Source: Chelydra serpentina (Eukaryota; Chordata; Testudines; Chelydridae). From it: a stretch of 64,000 nt of DNA. This document shows positions 54,748 through 64,000 of this stretch, one piece after another (position 1 is the first letter of the stretch; every line of letters starts with the position of its first letter). The position numbers were made by a program, and so were the translations under genes. The notes under the pieces were generated by a model that saw only the letters and a program-made list of their open reading frames with translations, searched no databases and had not been told where the DNA came from. The stretch spans positions 126,726,001-126,790,000 of the forward strand of contig JBAIAC010000008.1 of NCBI GenBank assembly GCA_037349315.1, in the 5' to 3' direction.

Positions 54748-54911
54748 CAATGTTCCCTCTAATTTTTGACAGGCCATGTGTGCAAAAAAAATTCTTCTGT
54801 GCAGCTTGTTGTGCTTCTGTGCAAATTTTTGTGCGCACGGTGTTTCGCCATGTGCGCAGGGTTTAGGATCTGTGTGCGCGCGCACACGTGCACAGCTTAG
54901 AGGGAACAGTG
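54748..54911. mobile_element. Small hAT MITE, 8-bp target duplication
   Basis: The 164-bp element begins CAATGTTCCCTCTAA and ends TTAGAGGGAACAGTG, 15-base inverted ends with one mismatch. Flanking octamers are CTGTGGAG (54,740-54,747) and CTGTTGAG (54,912-54,919), one mismatch. The interior is rich in tgtgcgca and gtgcgcgcg. Confidence 0.88.
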
Positions 54912-54919
54912 CTGTTGAG

Positions 54920-56970
54920 GCTGCACGGCAGTGCGTGTGTTGCCAGAGGGGGGTGGTTTCAGGGAGCCGATCTATGGCAGGCAGAGACAAGACTCCCTCG
55001 TGCTAAGGGCACATGGTGGCGAGGTACCTCAACACTCTGGGTACCACAAAGGAATGCAACAGCCCTATTAAATCAGTGGGACTCTTTGTATGAATAATGG
55101 GTTGCTCATGTCAGAAAGGGTTGCAGGACTGTGTCTTAAAGTATACCTTTTCCCTATCAAACAAACCAGTTAAATAAAAACAGCAAGTCTGACTCGCTCC
55201 TCTTATGTATGCTGGTGTAAAGCAGGAGTGACTTCACTGAAGAAAATAGGCCTGATTCGCCTCACACTTACTTTGGAGTAAACCAATAGTACTTCAATTG
55301 CAAAAATGTGCTAGATCCTTAGCTGGTATAAATAAGTATATATCCATTTACTTCAATAGAACTAGCCTGATTTATACCAATTAGGATCCGGTCCAATAGA
55401 TCTACACCAGTGTAATACCAATGGAGATACTTATACTTCTTGTACCCCAGTGTAAGAGGAGAATCAGGTCTATTGTATTTGAGAATAAGCAACAAAATTT
55501 ACTTTAGAACAAAACTGTTCAATTCATCACATTCACTGTGCCACATAGTTTTTAAGACATCAGCTTATGTGATTAGAAAGTAATCTCACTGGCTACAGAA
55601 ATAGTAACACAGAGTAAATAAACACTGACTTGTATGAACAATTACATAACAGTCGTTTAACATACATTTTATTACAAATTTTGCATACAAATCCAAGTTC
55701 AGCGTACTTAATAAACTCCACTGCAGATTAAAAAAAAAAACATGTAGTAATTAAACCAAACAGATCCTTTTTAAATTTTAGAAGAATTCAGCAGAATGAA
55801 TCTCTTCAGAAATGGAAATATTTTTTTATGCCACCAGCCATCATGCTGTTTTGATTAACGTTAAATTGTACCACACCTTATTTTTCTCCTACGTAAAAAT
55901 GCACATAACAGCTTGTAACTTATTATGGACCTGGTTGTCTCAGTACGTACACTGAAGTGAACGGGAGTTTTGCTTACACAAAGGACTGCAGGACAATGCT
56001 GAGTGTGTGTTGTATTGAATACGCACACACACACACACATGACCTGATTCTGTCTTCACTTGCACTGAGGTAAAATAGGAGTAACTCCTATAAAGTCAGA
56101 ATGTCTGATATGGCCTGTTGAAGTTGGAGGAGTTACAAAGTAAAATTGGTGTAAATAGGGGGAGAATCAGGCCCTTAGTCTGTAGATTTTTCATTAAGCC
56201 AATGATTTCCCCCCTTCATACATAATAATTAATTATTATTTATATTATGGCAATGCACATTATTGGCCTGATCCAAAGCCCATTGAAGTCCCCATCATGT
56301 ACATGACATCAGTTCAGACTCCCTTGGATATACACCCAGAGGCCAGAGAAGAGGAATGTAGCAAGGGCAGCAACTAGCTGAAGGCTTTAAGAATGTTAAG
56401 TGAAAGCGGGCCAACACCTACTTTAATTTAACGATACTTCCTGCCCTTTGGTGTGCACACAAACTTAAATACCCCTACACATCATTCAGTCAATGACTGG
56501 AACTAAGGGAATGTACCTGAATGTAAAGGAGTCTTATGAAGCTGGCTGAATAATATTCCTCAAAGCAAAATTTCAACAATTTTAGCTCTTGTTTTAGATG
56601 TGTGTGTGTGGGAATTTTATGGTTTTTTTAAAATGGAAAATAGCTTTTTGAGAAAACTGAAAATTTTGCCATTTTTCATTTACATTGGAAATTTTTGAAA
56701 TTTGGTTGAAAAACTGAAAAACAATCCCAGCTACTTTTTTTTTCAATTGCTGAAAACAGCAACGACAACAAAATTAGTTTTGAGCTTTTTGATGAAAATC
56801 CCAACCTTTGTCATAAATGGAATTTTCACATTTGGGGGGGGTGGGGGGAAGAAATCATTTCTCAAACAACTAATCCACCAGCAGTTTCATTCAATCTAGC
56901 ATAAGGAAGTAGTTAAAGTCAAGTCTGAAATTATTTCAATTTTACTTCATCATATATTTTATCTGTGACC
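54920..56970. other. Intergenic DNA with old repeats
   Basis: 55,200-55,470 and 56,045-56,180 are copies of the old 'ctggtgtaaag...cacttacac' repeat. A (CA)n run is at 56,022-56,038. 56,570-56,900 is the A/T-rich repeat, with a G-rich patch at 56,834-56,848. No gene recognised. Confidence 0.5.
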
Positions 56971-56974
56971 TTGT

Positions 56975-57215
56975 CTACTCTGTAGCGGTGTGTAGGGTAA
57001 AAAAGGCAGGCTGTATCCACACACTCTATGGTGTGTAGCTACATGTAGCAGTGAAAGGTTCTGGCAGGGGGTAGGCAGTGGGGAAAGGTTCTGGCTGCCG
57101 GACCCTTTCCCTGCTGCCTACCTCCTGCCAGGCTTTTCCCTGCAGCTGGAGTCTATCAGTGCAGCAGGGAAAGTCTCCAGTAGCGGGGACGCTACACTGC
57201 TAAAAATGTCAGTGT
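56975..57215. mobile_element. Possible MITE with internal palindromes
   Basis: It begins gtctactctgtagcggtgtg and contains tctatggtgtgtagctacat, ggtaggcagtggggaaagg and its inverse ccctttccctgctgcctacc. It ends near cgctacactgctaaaaatgt and cagtgtggatgtgg. The self-complementary body suggests a MITE, but termini and target duplication are unclear. Confidence 0.4.
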
Positions 57216-57264
57216 GGATGTGGGAGTCATTTCTTGGATGTGTAGAGAGCTGTAGGGTATATAC

Positions 57265-57365
57265 CTTCGAGTTCAGGCATGTAGGGCAATCCCTACAAAA
57301 AGATATATTGGAATTGGAAAAGATAAAGAGAGGGACAACAAAAATGATTAAGGGTATGGAACAGC
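57265..57365 (+). repeat. CR1 ORF2 fragment
   Basis: The frame shows QKDILELEKIKRGTTKMIKG, matching the CR1 block [16 protein letters not shown] (residues after QFWAPH in intact copies). It is a short, diverged plus-strand relic. Confidence 0.65.
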
Positions 57366-57689
57366 TTCCTTGTTCCTCTCCCCAGGTAAAAAATACAGAG
57401 TGGAACAGACTCTATTCCATCTCATTTCCTTGGGATGTATATGTGTGTATGGGAGAAGGGTAAATTTCAGTAAGGGAGACAGAGATCGGCTGGCAATTAA
57501 GAACTGAAAAATTGATTAGGAAAATAAAACTCATGAGTATGTTGTTCCAAAGCGGGCAAAATGTGACCTCAGCAGTGGCCTGGATGGAAGCAGAAAGGCT
57601 GCCAGAATTGCTGGATCCTTCAGTAGGCGCTATATCGGTGGGTAATGTTGCATGGTAGATGCACGGTCTATTGGAGGACCATAAGTAGA

Positions 57690-59043
57690 GCAGGTCAAAA
57701 AATGTTTATCAAAAAGATATACAATAAAAAATGGCCTTTAACATTTTCCCCTACAAATAAAGTTAAAAATGCCAAAATATGTCATTTAAAAAATAGGGAC
57801 TTTTTGATTTCTTTTTAAAATGTGTATAAAAATCTTTAGGAAAATGGCTGTTTTTCATTTATTGAAAATTCTGCAGCAAAAAATTAAAAATTCTGCAAAA
57901 TGCTGCACATTTTATTTGTCAAATAAATGTGGCAGTTCCAGTGTGTCATTGGGGAGCACAGACTACTGGCTGCACAGAGATGGGAGATCACTGTACAACT
58001 TCCCCCTAGGACACAGACTCAGCGCTGAGGCTTCACCCAACCCTGACAGCACAAGGACACGGCCTGCCCCAGAAACACCCCAGGGCCCTGCCCATCTGTG
58101 CCAGGTGCACCAGGTGTGGGCAGGTAGGCTCGGCCCAGCGGGATCCAAGTGTGGAGGGGCTTAGTGTGGAGGGATCCAGGTGTGGCTTGAGAGGGTTCTG
58201 TGTGGGGCAATCTGGATGCAGGCAGCTTAGTGGGGGATTTGGGTGCGGGGGGATCTGGATGCACAGGGGCTTGTAGGGGGTTCTGGGTGCAGGTGGGTCC
58301 AGGTGAAGGTGGTTGGGGCTCAGCATGGGGGTGTCTGGATGTGGGGGGGGGGGGGTAGCGCTCGGCCAGGGGGATAGAGCTTGGCAGCAGCAGGTCTGGG
58401 TGTGGGGAGCTCAGTGGAGTGGGGATCCGGGTGCAGGTGGCTTGTCGGATGCTGCAGGTTCAGGGGCAGTTGGGTCTTGGCAGGGACTGTTTTTGATGTG
58501 GGAGGGTGAGGCTTGGCAGGAGGGTCTAAGTATGAGGGGAGGTCTGGATGCACGGGGTGGTAGGCGGATAGGGGAGCAGCTCTCTGCATAGGGATCCCTC
58601 CCCCTGTAGTGGAGGAGTGATGGGTGCAGGAAGTGTTGGGGGTATGTGTGTGTGGAGGAGGAACTTGCAGAGCTTCCTGCAGCCTGGAGAGAAATCTGGG
58701 GCTGTGTCTGACCCAGCCCCGATCCCATACAGGGGAAGAGGAAGTTCTGTCCCTCCTAGCCCAGATGGGACTAGCATCTGAGCCCGGCGCAGGGTAGTAG
58801 CCACCGGCCAGGATCTTTCCCAGTCCTGCCCCCTTCCCCACAGTGATTTATCTCTGCGCCAGCTGCCTTGGGCACCCAAAACGTACTGATGGGGAGGATC
58901 TCATGACCTCTCATGGCTTCCCTTTGCTTCCCCATCAGAAAGTCATTTTTCTTCAGGGAAGCAAAGAAATCTGTGGGGGACATGAATTATGGGTGTCCAC
59001 AGTGGTGCAGAATTACCCAACGAGTAATGTTTGTCTAAAGTAT
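57690..59043. repeat. A/T-rich repeat followed by a G-rich minisatellite-like tract
   Basis: 57,690-57,900 is the A/T-rich repeat, leading to attctgcaaaatgctgcaca. 58,140-58,640 is built from irregular units like ggggatctgggtgcaggtgg and gggcttgnnggggg, about 25-35 bp each. The proline-rich minus-strand and glycine/tryptophan-rich plus-strand frames are by-products of this composition. Confidence 0.6.
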
Positions 59044-60216
59044 TGTGATGGAATGCACCCCTGTATTCACACCATGCACACCATTGTAATAATCTTTGTA
59101 CAAAATATGCTTTGTGAGATATAATTTAAAAGCTAATAACTTGCTGGTCAATAATTTAATGGTGAAATGTGTGTAGCAACATTATATGTAAAGTTATGAA
59201 TTCCCCCTAAAGGATGTTATTAGCAAAGATTCAAACCCACATACCCAAGTGGGGCAGAACTTGTCAAGCAGGTCTTAAACAAAGGAATGTGTGTTTACTT
59301 TAATTTACATATAAATTGTAAACAGGGTCCTCAGACACTGAGGGGGATAAGACCAAAGACCAGGACAATCTGCATTTCAGCAGACAAAGGTGAGTAGAAA
59401 CAGCATGGAACCTCGTTCACCACCAGACACTATGTCTCTTTCTTTACTGATTAAACAAACTTTGCTTTGCAGGAAAATGCATCTCAAACGGGGTAGAAGT
59501 GAGGGGCAAAAATGCCCCATTTTCTCTCTCCCTAGGCACCTCTTTCTTTTCACTTAAGAAGACAAAAACAGCCGTTGGACTTTGGGAGCAGATCCTGCTC
59601 TGGGAGTTTGGACAACATTATCACTGGAAACATGTGGCAAGGGATTTCACCTTGAACCAAGTCTAGTTTAAGTTTAGAAAATCTTTTATCTTTATTTTTC
59701 TTGTAGCCATTTCTGACTTAATGCCTCATTACTTGTACTCACTTAATATCTCTCTTTGTAAGTAATTAAACTTGTTTTATTCTTTAATTAAAACTAACCC
59801 AGTGATGTGAATTGTTTGGATATCTCTAAGGTAGAAGACTATTGTATGTTGATCCCCTTAGAGGGGCAACCGACCTAATCTATCTGGACTGTCCAGGAGA
59901 GGTCTGGACGATACAAAACACACATTTGGGGGTGAGGGGGAATCCTGGACTGGGAGTGGGTTGGGGTCACCCTGCAAGTAATAATCAAGGTTGCTGGAAG
60001 CCAGACTGTGGCTGATGTTTGCTGGCAGGATTCTGGGGTCGGAACTGCTGGAGCAAGGCTGTGGCTGGACGCGGACTCTCATGGTGTGACTGGCATGCTG
60101 TTTGTGAGGAGCCTCGGTTGGGAGCTATAGCACCAAAGCACTGTGAGGCACTGCAGGGTGCAGGGCAAGTGGTGACACCGCCCCCTTGCTGGTCTGGATT
60201 ACACCCCAGATTGTCA
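59044..60216 (+). mobile_element. Large LTR (solo), retrovirus-like
   Basis: It starts TGTGATGGAATGCACCCC and ends ACACCCCAGATTGTCA (TG...CA). It has an LTR-like interior including aattaaacttgttttattc and aaactaacccagtgatgtg, then a long G-rich 3' part. Flanks AGTAT and TAGTA are only partly alike, so the target duplication is uncertain. No coding region is attached. Confidence 0.65.
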
Positions 60217-60226
60217 TAGTAAATGT

Positions 60227-60904
60227 CAGGGGTGGCCAAACTGCGGCTCGTGAGCCACATGCAGCTCTTTTACAGTTAAAGTGCCCCTCGTGGAGCCCTC
60301 CCACCCACCCCCTTTCTCTGCCCATCAGACTGATGGGGGGAGGGAGGGGGACGCTCAGGGCTTCTGCCCTGCAGCAGGGTGGTGGGGCCACAGGGGCTTC
60401 TGCCAGAGACGACTGGTGCCTGCTGAGAGTGAGAGGGCACAATTTAAAGGTTCGCCCCCCCCCCAACAGCTTGAGGCACAGCCCCCTTCTTACCCTCAGT
60501 GGCCCCTCCCTGCAGCTCCCAGGTGTTTGCCACTGCCTCTCCTCACGGCCACAGCTCTCAGCTTGCCAGCGTTAGCAGCTGCCATTCTGGGAGGGGACCC
60601 CGCAGCACCATGTGACCAAGTGTGTCCAGCAAACTCTGGTAAAAAATCTGGTACAAATCTGGTACTCTGGTAAAAATCTGGAGGGAACATGACTCCAAGT
60701 GCCCCCTCGAGCATTGCCTCTGGATTCTTCCCAGCAAGGAAGGGGATCTTGGGGCTTCAGCTCCACCGGGTACACCTGCCGGGGCTCGGGGCTTCTGCAG
60801 GAATGGGACTGAAGAAGCCCTAAGCCCTGGCAGGTGCGCCCCAGCTCTTGAAATTCGGAAGATTGTCATATGTGGCTCAGAGGGTCAGTAAGTTTGGCCA
60901 CCCC
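60227..60904. mobile_element. hAT MITE (CAGGGGTGGCCAAACT type)
   Basis: The left end CAGGGGTGGCCAAACTGC matches the inverse of the right end AGTTTGGCCACCCC (60,891-60,904); the last two bases expected (TG) are changed. Sub-terminal ctgcggctcgtgagccacat mirrors atatgtggctcagagg. The interior is GC-rich with a poly-C run at 60,456-60,464 and a repeated 'aatctggtac' patch at 60,645-60,685. The frames inside are not conserved. Confidence 0.85.
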
Positions 60905-60914
60905 ATATATATAT

Positions 60915-61065
60915 TGTCCAGGAAAGGCATCTAGTCTGGATATGAAGACATCAAGAGAGGGAGAATCCATCATTTCCCATGTTAGTTTGTTCCAATGGAT
61001 AATCTCCCTCACTGTTAAAAATGTATACCTTATTTCTAATTTGAAATGTCTAATTTAGTCTCTTC
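60915..61065 (-). repeat. CR1 3' coding fragment, minus strand
   Basis: Phrases tccaggaaaggcatctagtc, tggatatgaagacatcaaga, gagggagaatccatcatttc and cactgttaaaaatgtatacc correspond to the reverse complement of the CR1 ORF2 C-terminus in diverged form. Confidence 0.6.
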
Positions 61066-61353
61066 TGGTTTCTGAAACATTAAAGGGGATACTGAAGAAT
61101 TTCCAGACAAAATCAGAAGTTCTTGGAATTCCTTGAGAGAACTTTTTGTGAAATGCCAGCCTAGTATTGCTGACTCACGTGATCCAAGCTGATTTTTTCA
61201 AAAGTGGTTTTGGTACCTCAATTTAGGGAACACAACTTGAAATACCTAGGACCAGATCCTGCCCACAATACTGCTCTGGTGGCTCAAAGAGGTTGTAAAT
61301 CTAACTGCGCATCTGAGGATTTCCCAAACATGGAGGAATCACAGAGCTCATCT

Positions 61354-61475
61354 TCAGATCTGGGAACTGAAGAAGAGCTCTTGATAAGCTCGAAAGCTTG
61401 TCTCTCTCTGACAGAAGTTGGTCCAGTAAAAGGTATTACCTCACCTACCTTGTCTCTCAAATTGTCACAGAAATT
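61354..61475 (+). mobile_element. Penelope-like 3' fragment with hammerhead-like motif
   Basis: gatctgggaactgaagaaga, gctcttgataagctcgaaag, cttgtctctctctgacagaa and gttggtccagtaaaaggtat, then tacctcaccta, repeat in plus orientation the sequence seen in reverse at 38,140-38,230. At 61,367-61,395 the order CUGAAGA, A, helix II (GAGCT...AGCTC, 7-base loop), GAAA reproduces a hammerhead core with A for U at the tolerant seventh position and one extra A. Confidence 0.6.
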
Positions 61476-63853
61476 CTTATTGCATGTGTGGGAGAGGAGA
61501 GGAGGCATGGATAAAGGCATTATTTAGAGTTAGTCAAAATGTTTTACATTTCAGCTATTTTTTTAAATTTTAAAAGCGAGATGTTTTTATTGTTTTTAAA
61601 TGAAAATCTTTAGTTTTAGAGCCAGCTATAGAATTGGTCAAAATATTTTAAATTGTGAATTTTTGAAATTTCAGAAAAAGAAGTTAAAAAAAAAAGTATT
61701 GCAAAATTTTTCCCCTGTGCTTTTTTTGACCAGTTCTGCTGTTATTCTAGCTCCTGTCCTCTCTTAAGACATGCTAATATGCTTTTAAATCCTCATATTT
61801 GGTGTGTTGAACTTAATATTGAGTTGAATATGGTCAGACAAGTAATATTCCTTGTCAGTGTTACCTGTTGGTTGATTTACTATTTCTCTTGACCTGTGCT
61901 CTGAACACAGCTCCTTCTACATTCCATAATCAGCCTCCCCTCTCCTATGCTCTTCTGTGTAGTGTAGTCTTCAGTCCCCAAGGTTGCATAGTGGAGACTA
62001 TGCGTGAACAGCACTAAGCTATTCACATGATTGTTGAACATGGTGGTTGAAGTTGAAGTAAAATGAAAGGAGTGGGTGCTTCATGAGGATGGGAGGGTGA
62101 AAACATGGTGCCCAGCACAAGTTCTGAGGCACTGAGCAGTTGGTTGTAAGAATAATGATTTTATTAGAATCCCTCGGACATGGGTCTGTGTCAACAGCTA
62201 GTCTTCCTGGCCGCCCACACTCCCACATTAGTCTAAGTGTAGCTCTTGAGTAGCCATTACTCCTGGCTGGCAGCACAAGTGACTACAAATAATAAATGTG
62301 TTCTCTATAGACATCATTCTTATTCACCTACCACAAGGCCACACCCTCTCTCCACCCCCATTACACCTAACATCCCCCACACTAACTTACCATAACTCAC
62401 TCCAGTGCGGTCACAGAGATTTACTCACACTACTATGCCCACTTCTCTGCACTATGTTGAAGCCTCTTTGCACAGGTGGTGAGCGCTACGGCTTTGGCTC
62501 TCTGCACTTCCTTCAACAGCCTGCAGGATCAAGCCTGTAATGAGATATATGGTTACAAGTGGTGCAAGACTCCATCTCTGGGCCGGTGAGTTTACCTTCT
62601 AGTGATATTACTATTTGTATAAACAACTTCGGGGCAAGGACTATCTTCTAAGCCAAGCACTTTGTCAGCATCTATTAAATAATAACAGTTAATAATAAGT
62701 GTCAATGGAAAACCCTTTTTGAAGACTTCTCCTCTGCTCCAGTTAAGTGTAATGAATCCCCACTTAATGCAGTTGTGCCTTGTATTAAAGAGGAAATATA
62801 CTACAGCAAAACAGGCAGAAATCAGAAGTCAGTTTTCAGACAGCACTGCTAATGACTCATAGCACATGGGTGCTAAGGCATTTTATGAAAAAGTTATTGA
62901 AATAATAATTAATGCAACTGACATCATTAAGAGAAGCAGAACACATGAAATGCTTCAGCAACAGACTCTTATTCAAATCCACAAGCCAGAATCAGAATTT
63001 TTCCTGAAGTTTCTATCTGCCAACCTCATGGTTTCTTGTTTCCTTTTAACAGGCCCTATTCCTGAAAGAGACAGTAGTATATTACAGCAATAGTGTCTTA
63101 AAGCTAAATAATTCTTCCCTGAGAAATGGAAGACACTTACTCAAATTTATGAGAGAATTTAAAAAGTAAATGTTGCGTGCCACTGTGGAACACTAAATAT
63201 AATTAGACATCTGCAGAGAAAAAAATAATGTAATAATATATGTCTTTAAGTGCTTAAGGATTTCAATATGTAGCATTTTTCATAGTAAAAAATTATATGG
63301 TAAAGGGCATAGGAAATGGTTTCTACAATGCTTGTAAGCTTCTGTATGTTGTAACCTTTGCTTTTGTGGAACATATAAAATCTAAAGGTGCACATCTTGT
63401 AAATGAGCTATCATTATTTGTACTATAATAGCACCTACAGGCCTCAACCAATACTAGGTACTGTACAAACACAAAGTAAGAGAGTCCTGGCCCCGGAGAG
63501 TTTATACTCTAAATAAACAATGAAGAAAAAAGTATAGAACTAGAGCTGGTAGAAAACAAAAAGTGATGGTTCATTTTACATCTGAAAATGCAGTTTTGTT
63601 GAAATCAAAATGCTTCATAGGAGCATGTTGATTTTGATGACATTTTTGACATGAGAAAGTGAAAATAAATCAATTTGACTTTTTGTTTCAGTAATGTCAA
63701 AATGTTTTGTTTTGACTTTATCATTTCATTTCAATTCTTCTCTTCTCTGCCTTCTCTTTTATGCCTCTTCTCTGCCTCCAAATTAAATATTTTTACCTTC
63801 TGGAAACTAAAATTTTTGACAGTATCAGAATGAAATATTTTGATGTTTCTGAA
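61476..63853. other. Intergenic DNA, no gene recognised
   Basis: 61,540-61,720 and 63,560-63,850 are A/T-rich repeat copies. 63,415-63,525 (tataatagcacctacaggcc, then gtactgtacaaacacaaag) is a MIR-like old repeat. No frame resembles a known protein. Confidence 0.5.
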
Positions 63854-64000
63854 CAGGGCCGGCTCCAGGCACCAGCCTACCAAGCACATGCTTGGGGCGG
63901 CACCTGGAGGGGGGCGGCACTCAAGGTTTTTTTGTTTTTTTTTTTAATTTACAAAAAAACCTAATCTTCCTCTGGCGCCCCTGCCGGGGGAGCGTGGCCC
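63854..64000 (+). mobile_element. hAT MITE left end, runs off the window
   Basis: The stretch begins CAGGGCCGGCTCCAGGCACC and agcctaccaagcacatgctt, nearly identical to the start of the MITE at 8918. It then has ggggcggcacctggaggggg and a poly-T/poly-A patch. The right end lies beyond 64,000. Confidence 0.8.

Noticed and set aside
58140..58640. CRISPR-like array
   Set aside because: Units are irregular and contiguous without distinct spacers, and the sequence is vertebrate.
58019..58880. Proline/histidine-rich minus-strand frames up to 173 codons
   Set aside because: Product of the G-rich minisatellite; open in several frames at once, with no conserved domain.
60125..60673. Frames of 113-130 codons at 60.1-60.7 kb as a host gene exon
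   Set aside because: They straddle the end of an LTR and a hAT MITE, and overlapping frames are open on both strands because of GC-rich composition.

Overview
The window is vertebrate, and most likely from a cryptodiran turtle. It carries four copies of the tRNA-headed Cry SINE ('tortoise PolIII/SINE': A box TAGCTCAGTGG, B box near GTTCAATCC, tail repeats of ATTCTATG). It also has two recent-looking CR1 LINEs with long open frames, older CR1 pieces, an old MIR-like SINE, a DIRS-like YR element, Penelope-like fragments, and many hAT and PIF/Harbinger MITEs. I found no host protein-coding gene, rRNA or functional tRNA. It reads as a repeat-rich gene desert (intergenic or large intron).

Layout. 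0-13 kb: old single-copy and repeat DNA with two Cry SINEs, a CR1 tail split by a small MITE, a Penelope-like 3' end coding a GIY-YIG endonuclease (7.07-7.77 kb, minus), a GC-rich hAT MITE (8.9-9.3 kb), and a third SINE at 12.7 kb. 13.2-15.3 kb: a DIRS-like remnant with RNase H, tyrosine recombinase and inverted terminal repeats. 15.4-15.9 kb: a hAT MITE with an exact 8-bp target duplication. 18.8-21.8 kb: a CR1 with endonuclease and reverse transcriptase separated by one frameshift. 22.9-24.5 kb: an older CR1 split by a Harbinger MITE. 26.4-27.6 kb: LTR-like DNA with a CR1 tail inside.

27.86-34.9 kb is the most unusual part. It is one degraded protein-coding element of a multicopy metazoan family that I recognise by an EEADTR motif, a GCD-type motif (here GYD) and a C-terminal tesmin/TSO1-like cysteine-rich (CXC) domain. 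It has been cut into seven pieces by two Harbinger MITEs, three LTRs and a CR1 tail. For four of these the target-site duplications can be read exactly, because the coding frame resumes across them. The EEADTR...GCD pattern resembles the FEN1/XPG branch of PIN-like nucleases; that is my inference.

41.1-45.85 kb (minus) is a Ty3/gypsy-like element whose domains run gag, protease, integrase, reverse transcriptase, RNase H. This copia-like order is known from the Gmr1 group of deuterostome gypsy elements. Its catalytic residues are decayed. It abuts a hAT transposase pseudogene (45.85-48.4 kb, plus), followed by a CR1 with an uninterrupted 500-residue RT frame (48.6-50.2 kb, minus). 37.7-38.8 kb holds a hAT MITE and a near-perfect 222-bp Penelope-derived palindrome with a 12-bp target duplication. 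54-64 kb holds a SINE, MITEs, a G-rich minisatellite-like tract, a large LTR (59.0-60.2 kb) and Penelope and CR1 fragments.

Nothing here forms an operon or pathway. The relations between features are nested insertions, which give a relative age order: the EEADTR-CXC, older CR1 and Penelope hosts are older than the MITEs and LTRs inside them.
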